Below are positions 33,245 through 45,554 of a DNA stretch of 64,000 nt, in pieces. The translations under genes and the position numbers were made by a program. Each line of letters opens with the position of its first letter. Position 1 is the stretch's first letter. The stretch is taken from NCBI GenBank assembly GCA_963920525.1, contig OY986437.1, positions 93,644,213-93,708,212 on the forward strand. The letters are read 5' to 3'. Below the pieces are notes generated by a model. That model had not been told where the DNA came from. It made no database searches and saw only the letters and a program-made list of their open reading frames with translations. The DNA comes from Dichetophora obliterata. Taxonomy: Eukaryota; Arthropoda; Insecta; Diptera; Sciomyzidae.

Positions 33245-35506
33245 TGAAAAAAAAACTTTAAAACAAAAATTGCAATTAATTTTTTTTTATATACGCTTCA
33301 ATAATATCCATTATTTATATAAAAATTACGATTTCCTGTTTGAGGTGGCTAGTTTCTCGAATTTTCATTCTGTATACGTCTACACTTACGATACTTTCGA
33401 AACTGATTCTTCCTTTTTTTTGTTAGAATTGAGCAAATTGAATTCCTTAAAGAGAATATTAAGAAAAAAAGTCTTGTTCAGTAAACATTTTCTTGAAACT
33501 CTAGGTTTTTAAAATTTAGGACCATATAAGTATTAAGAGAATCAGAATTACTTTACTAAAAAAATTCTCAAGCCTTAATTGATTAGTCGATTAGAATTTT
33601 ATCTCTTTGTTGCCAAACAATTTTAAACTATTTCGTTAATAGTAGTTTTTTTCTAGATATAGTATTAATATTAGTTTATTAACTAAATTTTGTAAACTAA
33701 GTATACATTTTTTTAATCTCTTTGTTTCTTACCTAATAAAATATACGGACATCTTTAAGGAAATTTAAAGACCTACAAAATATATTCTAGAGTTTTGAGA
33801 CAATGTTTCTTGAATTCAAAATTTTTTCTTTATGATGTGTTTAAAATTTGCTCAATTCTAGCAAAATAATGTTTGAATTAAGTAATGTATGCTTGAGTTT
33901 AAACTGATAACTTATCAGCTTTATTCAAGCATAGAATGCTTGATTTTTTCTCTCCGTGTATAAAAAACTTTACCTCCCTAAACTGATATTGATTTGAAAA
34001 AGTTTAAAAACCATAAAATAAGTCGCACAAATATCACTCTCAACGTCTGCAAAATGCATAATGACGTGAGCCAATTCTTGACGTCTTTCAACGGATTGTT
34101 AAAACTCGTTGTCGACCATATTGCAAGGACTATAAGTACTTCCGTCTGTTGCCTGTTCCAGCTAGTTCGCCTTTGACATCATTTAAAGAGAAGCTCATAA
34201 ATTCACATACGAGCAAATAATAAATGGCTCATTTCGTTCTGCTTCTTTCAATTCAATTTCTTTTTTAGCTACTGAACATGATGTGGCAGCGAAGCAGCCA
34301 CCGGAAGATACCAATACATTAAAATTTGGTAATCGTCCTCAGTCAAAGCCATTCATCTTTCTTTTAAATAGCTGCAAGATTTTTTTCCCTTGTAAAAGTT
34401 TTGTTGACTGAATCGCATAAGTATAAAAATTGAAGTTAACGTTCTACAACGATTACGATGATTAAACATCGTTAAAATTAGTCCATTTAACTTTTTTGCT
34501 CTTAAGTGTTTTTGCCTTTGCAGTCAGCTAACCAACTCACTTGCTCCTTTGCTATTTAGTAGAATTTTACTCGCTCTTTGTGGCCATTTGCAGTTTCCAG
34601 ACGATTTATCATAATTTTATGCACGCATTCTGTCAAATAATTGGAAGTTCATAAATTTTATTCATTTATGGGTACCCCACGAAGTAGCATCCATCCCAAG
34701 CATCTAATGCTTGTAATGAAGGGCGCGCAAGTTCCATGGCATGAACAAAATCATGCGTCTGTTGCGCTCACTTGGAGCTCATAAAGTTCGAACTTTTCTT
34801 TGGTGTGTTATTTTTTTTTGTCTTAATTTTTTATTTTTATTAAGTTATTAATTTTTGATGGTTTATTAAAAACGGAAGAAAGTTTCATTCTAAATGAGCT
34901 GAAAAAGTAATATTATATGAGTAATAAAGTCGTGGGAAGCAGCATCGAAATCGAAATGATTTTGATTTATTTCAGCTCTACTTTTTATGTCTTTTTCCGG
35001 GTCTTTTATGTCTGTGAAGTTTTTAGACGTCCATTCCGGATTTGTGACATGAAATAAGTTTCAATTTTTACGATAATAACTATCATAAAAATTATACAAC
35101 TTTTTGCGAAAGAAATGTTTCTAACAAAGTTTTAAAAGTGTAAAAAAATTAATTCTAAAATTGATATTGAAACATGGAAATATTATACGAGTTCAATATT
35201 TAAGGCACTCTTATTATTAGCAAAATCATACCAAAGACAAGACTTGAAATTTAAATAAATGCCTTTATTTAAAACGAACGAGAATCTTGGACACTAATGA
35301 GTTAAATAATTTTATATTCAATTGAAAAAGTGCTCAAAAAATGTGAAACTGTTCTTTTGAATATTAAAAAGTATAAAAATAAGCTAGAGCTATTTACAAG
35401 CTATGGTTGATTATAATTCTAAATGCGCATGACAAATCATGAGCAATGAATAGACTCATTTCATGCGAGTATATTCGATTAATTTCACTAATAAATCTTA
35501 ATATCG
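33245..35506. other. No gene seen; some complex sequence
   Basis: 33245-33880 is AT-rich. 33980-34800 is less AT-rich and non-repetitive (for example the GTCGACCATATTGCAAGGAC area) but shows no exon that I can support. The ORFs at 33270-33512 and 33994-34176 lack domains. Confidence 0.3.
33885..33958 (-). mobile_element. Terminal fragment of the CACGGAGAGAAAAA element
   Basis: On the minus strand it begins CACGGAGAGAAAAAATCAAG at 33958, next to TA (33959-33960), and shares about 75 bp with 24512-24590. The other end was not located. Confidence 0.55.
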
Positions 35507-35514
35507 ATCTATAC

Positions 35515-36241
35515 CAGGGCTGGGCATTCTAACACAGTCACATTTTATTTTGTCTTGTTAGTGTTGGTGCGCTCTCGAATAGCGCACACTGAGCACAATA
35601 GTTGTCACAATTATCTAGATTTGCAAGTTTGTATGTTTTTACCCCCACACATACAGTATATGTGCTTAGATTTTATTTCTAGTTATCGGTATTGTTTACT
35701 ATTTCTTCTATATCATTATTGCTCCAGCATTTTCTTCTGAGTAAATAAATTATATTAGTTTGCTTGCAGTGGAAAATAACGCATTCTGCTTCGCAAAAAA
35801 GGTTCTCTGCAGAAGAGAAGTCACATTCCGATCCAGAGTCAAACATTGTTTTTTAGGTGTTTTGTTTTAATATTATTAAATCCTAATATATACGAATTAT
35901 TAAAATTATAATCCAAACCTTATAAAATTAAGTATCAGAATATTAATGAATACAAATAATATGAACAAAATAATGCAAAGAATCTTAATAGGCAATATGC
36001 ATGAATTATAACTAAACCTTAATAAAATAAAAAATATATGAAAAAGTATTATGAATCTACAAGCCAAAAAGTTGGTTTTTTAAGAGTGTACATAAAATTT
36101 CCGACATAGGCCTTCACAGCATCACCGTCAGCGAACGACTGAATTATATTCTCTTCTGTTGTGAGTTTTGTGTACATGTGAAAAGTAACGCCCAGAGAGC
36201 GCTCAGTGAGCGCTCAGTGAGCTATGGGGCGCCCAGCGCTG
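35515..36241 (+). mobile_element. Non-autonomous hAT (CAG-GCTGGGC family), copy 2
   Basis: 727 bp with ends CAGGGCTGGGC (35515) and the complement of CAGCGCTGGGC (to 36241). It is flanked by ATCTATAC (35507-35514) and ACCTATAC (36242-36249), an 8-bp target duplication with one change. The inverted partner is at 26998-27885. The ORF 35555-35740 is a by-product. Confidence 0.9.
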
Positions 36242-36250
36242 ACCTATACT

Positions 36251-36734
36251 CATGATACAAAGAACTACAGATAAAGTATTGCGCATGTCCGCCATCTTTG
36301 CTGTGACGTGCAAGGTGCTCATTGGTTGCAACGTAGTCACAATTTTTTTCATAGGGTATAAAGATTTTAAAATGCCAAAATTTTCTTATTAAAACTTGTT
36401 TTACTGAAATGAAAAAAATATTGTTAAATAAAGCACATGTCCAAAATAAAGTAAATATATTTTCTAGTACTGTTTGTGAAAAAAATTTGCATATTTTTTA
36501 GGGGTGTTTTTCCCCCTTTTTATCAATTTTCACAAAAAGTGGCTACGTTGCTTGATGTGCTTGAAAGAATTTTGACTGTTTGTTCATTTTCGTTTTGCTA
36601 TCTTTGTCTCTTTTTGACATTTTCTTTTGAATGTATTCATCAAATGTCACATTTGATGAGCACCAATGACGAGGTGCGCAGTAAATTTTGTTCGTTGCGC
36701 CGGGAATACTTTATCTGTAGTTCTTTGTATCATG
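36251..36734. mobile_element. MITE with perfect 30-bp TIRs and 9-bp target duplication
   Basis: Inverted ends of 30 bp starting CATGATACAAAGAACTACAG (36251-36280; complement 36705-36734). They are flanked directly by ACCTATACT (36242-36250) and ATCTATACT (36735-36743). A 9-bp duplication fits the Mutator superfamily. The left target copy overlaps the duplication of the adjoining hAT, so this element entered the same site. The ORF 36476-36751 lies across it and is not supported. Confidence 0.85.
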
Positions 36735-37144
36735 ATCTATACTTTAAATAAAATTGAAGTGAATATTTAAAGTTGCGACTTAACTTCAAAAGTACTAAGC
36801 CGATTTTTATTAAAATTATTTTTTAAATATCATATTTGTGCAACAGATTTAGTTAGGACAATTTTTTGACGAAATTTTAATAATAATTATATTTAATTAA
36901 GGTATTAAGTTTTTGAAGAAATCATCCCAGCTACCACGCATTGCTTATTCGTTGGCTTCTGACGCGTTTGTGTTGCGAGAGTTTCAATAGACTCCATGTT
37001 GCTCTCTATTTTTCTCTTTCTCTTCATGCACAGCGAAACAAAAAAAAAAAAAATCTGATGAGCCTCGAGTACGGTAGAAGAACATAGGTATATAATTAAA
37101 TTACCTATCCAGGGAGGATAATTAAATTTTCGGTTTAGTACTTA

Positions 37145-37388
37145 GTGGCTGCCGTAGCCTAGTGGGTAGAGTGCGTGGTCCCTAAGCTTAAGAACCGTGG
37201 TAGCCCGGGTTCAATTCCAGCTCAGACAGAAAGTTTTTTCAATTGAATTAATTTTTCTGTTCGGTTGTAACCTCTCTGCAGACAATGGCAAACCTCAGAG
37301 AGTACAAATTGCCATGTAAGAGCCCGAACAGAGCCAAAGCGGATGTCGGTTGTCGGATTCGCCGTGCAACAAAATACATAAAAAAAAA
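37145..37388 (+). mobile_element. tRNA-derived SINE (second family)
   Basis: tRNA-like head with A box GTAGCCTAGTGGG and B box GGTTCAATTCC, then a body containing GCAAACCTCAGAGAGTAC and AGAGCCAAAGCGGATGTCGG, and a short A-rich tail (37379-37388). The target duplication is not clear. Unrelated in its body to the SINE at 23348. Confidence 0.8.
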
Positions 37389-37654
37389 TGCAGCCGCCAA
37401 AATGAAACCGCCGTAGAAATGCGCGAAGGGAAAACGCCAGAATAGAATCTATTCTAATTTCTCTCTGACGAGTGGCGGATCTCTCTCTGAGTTACTTAAA
37501 TGTTGCCATATTTTTGCTAAAGATTGGGTACATTCAGTGTTATTTTCTTAGTTTTTACTATGATCTGACATGCTGTTTCTGTGCCTGTGTTGCATTCACG
37601 TGAAATTAAAGCAAAATATAAAATAATTTGTACCATTCCCAAATAAAATGCAAC

Positions 37655-37758
37655 CGTGATCCGACAACCGCCACCGCTCCAATTCTGAACTTGTTCTCAG
37701 CGGATTTCGCCGAGAGAGGCCCGCCATCCGACATCCGCTTTGGTTCTGTTTGGGCTCT
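37655..37758 (-). mobile_element. Fragment of the second SINE family
   Basis: The minus strand reads AGAGCCCAAACAGAACCAAA, then GCGGATGTCGGATGG (37758 downward), matching the 3' part of the 37145 SINE. GATCCGACAACCGCC near 37658-37672 is a second short match. It explains the minus ORFs 37596-37857. Confidence 0.6.
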
Positions 37759-38150
37759 AAAGCTTCTTGAGAACATAAGCCGTTCGGAGTCGGCATAAAA
37801 CACGTAGGTCCAGTTCTCGGTCATTTGTGATCGAACATTTAATAGCACGCACAACACAATTGATCAATAGAAGCTAGGTCGAGTTCCTTCCAAGGGCTGA
37901 AATGGCTAGTTTGTTTATATTTATATTATTACTTTGCGGATTTTTAAAAGTACTAAAAGTACTGAATTAAGGAAAAAATTAAAATGTTTAGTTTTATATA
38001 TTTGTATTAGTTCAACATAAAAAATTAAACATACTTAAAATACACTGATTAACAATATTTTCGTCTTCACTCGTTACGTAGCAAATCGTATATTTTGGTT
38101 AGGGTTATAGTCATCTCGTGTTTGTGAATTTAAAAATAACATTTATATCC

Positions 38151-38355
38151 AAAATATTCTTAAAACTTCAAAATATCTTTTTGTACAGAACTATTACAAA
38201 AATAAAAATTTATTTCTTTGATGAATGTATTAACAAAATCCGGTATTATGTTAAAAATATTCTTAAAACTTCAAAATATCTTTTTGAACAGAACTATTAC
38301 AAAAATAAAAATTTATTTCTTTGATGAATGTATTAAAAAAATCCGGTATTATGTT
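38151..38355. repeat. 103-bp direct tandem duplication
   Basis: Two nearly identical copies starting AAAATATTCTTAAAACTTCA at 38151 and 38254, both ending near CCGGTATTATGTTAA. Period 103 bp, only a few differences. It produces the ORF 38118-38324. Confidence 0.85.
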
Positions 38356-39587
38356 AATTTTATATGATTTAATTACAAATTCTAAATGTTTGATAGTTTG
38401 AATTATTCTTGATTTTATAAACAAATTCTAGTTGTTTGATAGTTTAAAATCGTTTATTGAGCTTTAGGTCAGGTTAGAACAATTAATTGCTCTAACGAAT
38501 TTTTTTCAAAGAAACAACAAAATTTTGTTTGTTGATTCAAATGAAAATTTTTGATTAAAAAATGCCTATTTGTAAAAAGTACTGAAACATTTGCGGGGGT
38601 ACTGCGGTACTTTTAAAAAGCGAAAAGTACTGAATTCAGTACTTTAGTACTGATAATATATAAATTTACTACTTATATTTCGGTCAACAGGCAACGCTAC
38701 TGTCATTCTAGTCATACTGACGTTTCCATTAAAAATTTTGACATTTTTTAGCTTACAAGTGGAGTGCTATTGAATAGATTTTCAACTCATCAAAATTGAA
38801 ATGGAATTAATTTTGGCCTTTTTGCAATGTACGCGGTACTGCACGTGCAACGACAATATAATGTTAGCATATTTAATTTCATACCCAAATTTATTTTAAA
38901 TATACAGGAATAAGAATTTTTCTTGATTTCGAGATGAAGAATGCTTGAACAAAAATGTTTCATTACCAGTTTCCAATTTATTATTAAACTTTTGTGTAAA
39001 TTTTTATAAAATTAAAAAATGTTTCTAAGTAAGAAATCATTCCAGTATCACTTTGATATTGAATACATCAATTCATAGTTTTAGCTGTGAAATTATAAAA
39101 GATTATTCGTCAGTATAACAGTTTCATAGCTATTAGCCGATATGTGGCGCTAAATATCTCACATATTTTTAGGCATATGCTGAAATTAAGAAGAGAAAAA
39201 GCGGAAAAAATGATTATGTGCAAATTTTAACCCGCTATAACTTAGAAAATATAAATTTTTAAAAATAAAAAGTCCAGTTTGCACGTCTACACGTCTAAAC
39301 CTACCAATCCACACTAAATTTATTAAGTATGGACCTGTTCTTAAAAAACCCTACGCCAGACAAAATTTGCGTAATATATATAAGAAGATAAATAACACTC
39401 GATTGCCAACTGATCAGCTGATTCAGACGAGTTGAGCAACTCGTTTCATTTTGGGTTAAGTCCGTAAACATCCGTTCGTCAAGGTGCTATCGTCCCGTTT
39501 CGTCTATTGAAAAGCTTGAAACGATCGGCAAAAGCTTGTAAGCTTGCAAGTATCCAATTAATTGAATTTAAAGCAAGTATCCAAACA

Positions 39588-40228
39588 ATTCAATGAGCTT
39601 GTGTACAGAAAGCTTAAGCGTAATAGGACTTTTAAAGGTTCTGAGGACTCCGTCGTTGGCATTTTTAGGGGAAAGCTGATTTCGAAACTGATGTCAAAAT
39701 TTAAAATTCAAGATCGCAGATAGAGTTGCCACCTAGATTTTTTTGTATTTTTGTGAATTCTTTTATTTTTGTGAATCTAATAACACAGTTTTAAAATTTA
39801 AGATGGAGATTAGGGTTGCCTCTAAAATTTTTACAGCAGTATTGCCACCTAGTAAAATGTATTTTTAAGAGTTTTAAACTTCAATTAACAGTGTTAGTCG
39901 CTGATTTCGAACCTGAACTCAGAAATTTTAAATTTAATATGGTGGAAGGGGTTGCCACATAATTTTTTATTTTTACGAATTCGGTGCTGCCGCGAACACT
40001 AGGGAAGAATGACTCGCTGAATCCGAATCCGTTGTCAGAATTTGACAAATATGTAATTTTAGTATGGTGGCAAAAATAATCTAGGTGGCAACTCTATCCG
40101 CCATCTTGAATTTAAAATTTTGAAATCAATTCCGAAATCAGCCACCCTCTCAAACTACCAACCACGGAGTCCACAGAACCCTTAAAACCCCTATTACGCT
40201 TAAACTTTCTCAGCACAAGCTCATTGAA
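39588..40228. mobile_element. Foldback element, ~170-bp arms
   Basis: Left end TTCAATGAGCTTGTG (about 39588) and right end its complement (to about 40228). Shared arm words are TTAAGCGTAATAGG, GACTCCGT and AGAGTTGCCACCTAGAT. The centre carries several diverged GTTGCCACCTA-type copies. No coding capacity. Confidence 0.75.
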
Positions 40229-40500
40229 ATTTTTGGATATATGCTTAATTTGGACACTTGCCTTCAATTACAAGATTTTCAAGCGTTGCACATATAGGGT
40301 GCAGTACCTTTCGAATGATATAAGTTTCATTGCTCTTATTCTAAACTTAATATCGAAAAAGTGTACGACAACATTTGATGTTTGCCTATTATTATATCAG
40401 ATTTCAGCAAAAAAATGTGGGCCTGTTTTTACAACTTTGAAAGCAACAAAACATTTGTAAGCCGGTGGTACACAGAATTCAAGAGGGGCTGTACTTCAGT

Positions 40501-42250
40501 CAAGGCCCGTTGCTAGGATTAACCCAAAGAGGGGGGTTTGATTAAAATATATCGATAGTTTTTGATATCGATACATCAAAAAAGAATTTTTTATATGTGT
40601 ATTGAGTGTTTGCTCAAATCGTTGACGCCATAGGCTACAAATAGTCGATTTGATATAAAACTAAAATCTATAAAGTTTCGTGCCGATTGACAAACTTTCA
40701 GAACTCGCTCAAGAGCTCAATAAATGAAGAAGCGTTTTACAAGGGATTTTCCTAATATTTGATAAAATAAGTAATAAAAACCTTTCTTGAAGTAATTTTA
40801 TTTTAATAACTGGTATGCATTTCGTTTTTAATTTAATTGTTCTCTAAAATAAGTTATCAAATATAAAAGTCGGACGAAAAGTACTACAGTTGTAATATTT
40901 TACTTTTAAAAAAAATGTTATTTCCTTTCTTGTTTCAATAAAAAAACCATAATAAACAAAACTTGAATAAAATTGTTGAAATATTTTGTGAAACAACATT
41001 TAATAAAATACTTAATATTGTGTGATTCCGTTGCTTACTCAATCCCCAAAAAAATCCCAAAAATACAAAAAATGCAAAACTAAAAAAAACCCACTTAACG
41101 GAGTGTTATAGTCTTAAGCTTTTTTGTGAAAAAAAAATACAAAAGCCAAAATTCGGATCAAAGAGTTGTAGCTGTTGAAATTTGACTTTTTTTCAAAAAA
41201 ACTTAAACACAAAAACAAAAAATCAAAACAAATTTAAAAAACTATATTTATCATTTAAAATTATTACTTCAATAATTTTACAGAAAATATTTTAGTGTTT
41301 CTAAAAATTCAAAAAAAAAATTCAGTACTGATACATACAGTTATTTTAAAATATAAAATATCATATGGCAACTCTACAACTAAGTGAAACAAACAAAGTG
41401 AAATATAACTGTTAAACATTTCAAGTAACGTTACTAAGCTTATGATAAATTTGCTTATTTAATTTTTCTGATCTTGTTAATAATTTTTGTAGAAAAACAA
41501 CAATGAATGTGGATAAACAATCTTGATCACAAATTTATTTAGTTGGAACTGAGTTTTCAAAGACTCTCGAGCGGGAGAGTTGGTGAAAATATGCCAGCAA
41601 CCACATAAATACTAATTTTAAAATCTAAAGTTATTACTGTTTTAAAAAGTTGAAATGCGAGATACGATATTGGGATATTGCGAAATTCGGTTGCGATGTC
41701 TAAAGCTTCAATAACAGCATCCTGTATCTCTTCATAAGTATTTATGGATAAGACATAGCTAACTCCCATGCCACCACATGCAACCCATCTAGTTGGAAAA
41801 AATTTTATAATTATTTTTTTCAATAGGGCATGTATATAATATTATGTAATATTATTTTTAAGGTTCCAATAATTGTTTCGAATACAGCTTATATCGCATG
41901 AATTTGATATAGACAGGTTTAGTGAATGATAAGCGCAACGGACGTACGTGGCAAGACCACATTCTTCAGCTACATGCGCTTGTGTTTCTTTTAGTGAACC
42001 ATTCATGGCAGCCGCACCATCGTAACCCTGACCGAACATAAAATCACAATATATTCCGAAGTTCTTATGTTATCTATGATCTGAAAGCAAAGGTCCCAAT
42101 TCAGTTCAAAATGGAAGTGGTTTGCATCTTTTTACGCTGTTGCGTTGTAGTTGCCTTAATTCTAATATGTATATTATATTTTTATACTATCTGGACCATA
42201 AATGAAATTTTAGAGGTTAAAGCCCTTAACCCCCCTTGTCTACGGACCTG
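40501..42250 (-). mobile_element. hAT-like element with transposase remnant
   Basis: Left end CAAGGCCCGTTGCTAGG followed by GGGGGG; right end the complement of CAGGTCCGTAGACAAGG followed by GGGGGG. This GGGGGG-rich subterminal layout is typical of ZMYM1/DUF4371-like hAT elements. Possible target copies ACTTCAGT and ATTCACTG do not match well. Confidence 0.55.
41557..42051 (-). pseudogene. hAT transposase fragment (DUF4371/ZMYM1-like)
   Basis: Two minus-strand pieces in different frames. Upstream: MFGQGYDGAAAMNGSLKETQ, then YVRCAYHSLNLSIS (the catalytic-domain GQGYDGA and CxxH-LNL blocks). Downstream: TRWVACGGMGVSYVLSINTY, then EEIQDAVIEALDIA. The order matches the middle of the hAT-like proteins annotated as TTF-type or MYM-type zinc-finger proteins in many animals. 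The N-terminal zinc finger and the C-terminal dimerisation part are missing, and a frameshift separates the pieces near 41830. It lies between the CAAGG/CAGGT ends of the surrounding element. Confidence 0.7.
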
Positions 42251-43877
42251 ATTCACTGATGCCACACAAAACATTGCAAACCTTCGCATATGGTTCAGCA
42301 GGTATTTTAATTGCCATTTTCTAATTAATCAATTAGAGTTTAAAATGTGTGTGATAAAACTGAAATTTTGTTATCCAGAATTGTAATTGGTATTCTATGC
42401 CATCGACATTGCTTAAAATTTTCACGGTGCTGATATTATTAGGACATGCGCCTACTAGCTAAAGAAGCCTTAGAATGTCGCAATAAGGATTACACGAATT
42501 TCAAGTTGTTTCACAGTATAACATCCAGCCGCGAAGTGACCATAAAAGATATGTCCTAGAGCCATGGATAGCAGTGATTTTATTATTAATTTTATAAGTC
42601 TGGTATCTATTTATAAAAATAAAAATGTGTTAGGGTTTAATAAGGAAGTTAGAAATTTACTGAGATTCCTCAAGCAACTGAAGAATTTGAATGTGCCTCA
42701 GCTGAGTTATCAGGCATCTTCCAAACTTTTAACACTTTGGATCTGAGAATTAACAGATTAAGAAAAAGAAATCTTCGATTTATAGTTAACGCTCCCATCC
42801 ATTCTGTATTTCGCAGGACAGTCCTGTTTTTTCGAGCAATGTCCTGTGTCCTGTGTAACGGGCTGAAAATCCTGCTTTTTAATATTTTTTTCTGTTTTTT
42901 TATTTTCTCCCATGCTTGCAATTTAATTAAATTTGCTTTTTATTCATACTATTTTGAGTAATATGTCAAAGTTGTCCCTTATAAAATTTTCCTTTATTTA
43001 CGAACTTGTTAAAAATTTCTGTGCGAATTTTTTCTTAAACTTGTCGAAATGTCAAAGCGAAAGTGTATGTTAAGCAATCAACTTCAAAAAATATTCATTC
43101 CTGGAAAAACAATTATTGATAGTGATGTGGTGTTCTGCTCGAAGTGCAAAGTAGTACCTGGAAAATCTAATTAACGTGCCATTTTTATAAGACTATTTTT
43201 TTTTATTTTTGTTATGTTTTTGTTGTATTAAAAAAAATTTAATATTTATATAAGATTGAATTTTATTTTTGTTTTAACAAAATTACATATTAAATACAAA
43301 TACTTAATATTAATTAATATTTGAAGCTTATGCTAAAATTCTTATATTAAATAATAAATTTGATACTAAATGAACATTGATAAAATGAAAATGCTTATTT
43401 TAATTCTTTGAACATTCAAGTTATAATAATTTTTCGACTTTAAATTGCGTCCTGCGAAAACATCGTGTTTTTTTTGCGAGACGTCTGTAAATCCTGGAAT
43501 ACAAAAACTAGAATATACAAATTTTAAAAGCAAAGCTTTCAAACTTAAAAAACTTTAAAAGCAGAAAATAAAAAATATATATAAAAACACAAAAACCAAT
43601 AAACATGAGGTTTATCCAGTAACCCGCACGTGGTTAACACTGGAAGCAAAGTGTAAAGTTAATGAAGGTTAATTGCAGGTTTTTTAATAATTATTTTTAA
43701 TAATAACGCCCCCTAGCAAAATCCTGCCCATTTTTCCCATTACTCTTGGAAAAGATGCAATAGATTTCTGAACCTAAGTTTAAGACGCTACTACCAAAAT
43801 TAGTCATTCTAAATGGGTTATTGACTATTTTAAGCGCATTTTTGACATATACATAGAAACCGACATTGAATCTGCAC
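42251..43877. other. No gene supported
   Basis: A 42-residue frame at 43048-43176 (VVFCSKCKVVPGK) has a CxxC pair and may be a transposon scrap. CCTGT/GTCCTG words cluster at 42820-42870. The ORFs 42564-42746, 42670-42921 and 42737-42961 lack recognisable domains. Confidence 0.25.
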
Positions 43878-43885
43878 AGAGATAA

Positions 43886-44698
43886 TTATTTTGTTTGAAC
43901 CAAGCAAATTTTTTGCTGAAAAGCAAACTTTGCTCAATCACGGTGTGATTTTAGAAAAATAGTGCTAATTTGAAATCACTCCTTATGTATTTAGGAAAAA
44001 GCAAAAATATACTAAATTCAAGAAAATATCTCCTAAGTTATAAATTGATAAAAAATTTATACTAAATTCAAGCAAATATTTCAAGTAAATATTTGCAAAG
44101 TTATTATAAACTCAAATAGCACATTTTTACTAAACTCAAGCAAATATTTGCTTAGTTATTATAAGCTCAAATAGCAAATTTTTACTAAACTCAAGCAAAA
44201 ATTTGCTAAGTTATTATAAGCTCAAATAGCAAATTTTTACTAAATTCAAGCGAATTTCTTTCAAAAACACGAGCACAAGTTTATTCTTAATGAAGAAAAT
44301 TAGGCGATGATTAGTTAACAACTGCGAAAGTCGAATGGATTAGCCCATGCACTTACACTCACGCGGATGTGTTCAAGTCTCCGAATATTGGAAATTTTTC
44401 AATTTAATTTAATGTTAACAATTATTTCACTTCAAAAATATGCTTGATTTCAGCAAAAATTAATCAAAATTTGCTACTCTAATTTATAATAACTTAGCAC
44501 ATATTTATTTGAATCAAGTAGAAATTTGCTTTTGCAGTTAATAATAACTAAGCAAAATTTTGCTAAGTTATTATAAACTGGAATAGCACATTTTGTTTAG
44601 TTTTTGTTAAAATCTAGTATAATTTTGAAGTGGCTAAGATTAAAGCGCAAGGTTTGCTTAACCACAATACAAATTTAGCAAACAGTTTTATTCGTGTG
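43886..44698. mobile_element. TIR-like element with internal minisatellite
   Basis: The left end is CACAGAGATAATTATTTTG and the right end the complement of CACACGAATAAAACTG, with weak similarity continuing through CAAGCAAA words. Inside, about 43980-44250, a unit of 55-60 bp (TACTAAATTCAAGCAAATAT, then TTGCTAAGTTATTATAAGCT) repeats about five times; related words reappear inverted at 44450-44600. Confidence 0.5.
44328..44396 (+). repeat. tRNA-like segment (possible SINE head)
   Basis: ATGGATTAGCCCATGC resembles an A box and GTGTTCAAGTCTCC a B box, 35-40 nt apart as in tRNA genes. The stems are poor and no poly(A) tail follows. It sits inside the minisatellite element. Confidence 0.35.
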
Positions 44699-45554
44699 GT
44701 ATTGACAATCGAAAAAGATTTTCGATAATCTTGTCGTATCTGTTTCTATATGGTTATATGTATATATGAAATTTGTTTCGCCTATAAACAAACTGAAGGA
44801 GCTCGCACCATTTTGTTATTATTATGTTTATCAGATTATCATAAGCATACTTACTTACAAGCACATACATAAAGGAAGATAAAAATGCAGACAACAAAAC
44901 ATATTCGTTGCCGTACTACTCCATAGTACTCCATAGTACTTGTCGTAAAGTGTTTTCTAACATATTTTTTTTTTGTTCTACTACCTCTGTTAGGGAGACC
45001 TCCCCCACACCATTAAATCAATGAAAATTTGTTACTTTTCTCTCTTCTTTGTTGTTGTTGGTATTGTTGTCATATTGTTATTGCTGTGATAACATATTTA
45101 TCTTAAGTATCTCCACATAAAAATATCTATAACCTATCAAGTAATACTTACCATCGATTGTAACTTTGTGACATCTTTTTGAGGCTCGATATGTTTGTTG
45201 GTGTTGTTTAGGCTAAAGTTGATGCTGTTATAGTAAAATGTAACATTTTTTTGGTAAAATTGTTTTTATTATTGAATAGCATGTTGTGATTCAACCCCAA
45301 GTTGTTGGTTAAAATTGTATTTATATTTTTATGCTCTGCCAAAATCTGATAAGATTCGGACTGTGATTGAGATGAAGGACGAGACTTAAGGGAATTTACG
45401 GTGTAAATGTCATGTAATCTGTGTTCATATTCCTTTCTGAGTTGGGGGTTTTATTTAACCGAAAAAATATCTCGAGAAAGTGTCAATTATTGTAAAATAG
45501 TTCAATATTTTTTGTTAACTTATTTTGTTTTGCGCATATCTAGCTTTAATTATT

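Noticed and set aside
36476..36751. 91-residue plus ORF
   Set aside because: It lies almost entirely inside the 9-bp-duplication MITE and runs through its right inverted repeat.
43980..44250. Regularly spaced repeats resembling a CRISPR array
   Set aside because: The whole 55-60-bp unit repeats without unique spacers, and the genome is animal; it is a minisatellite.
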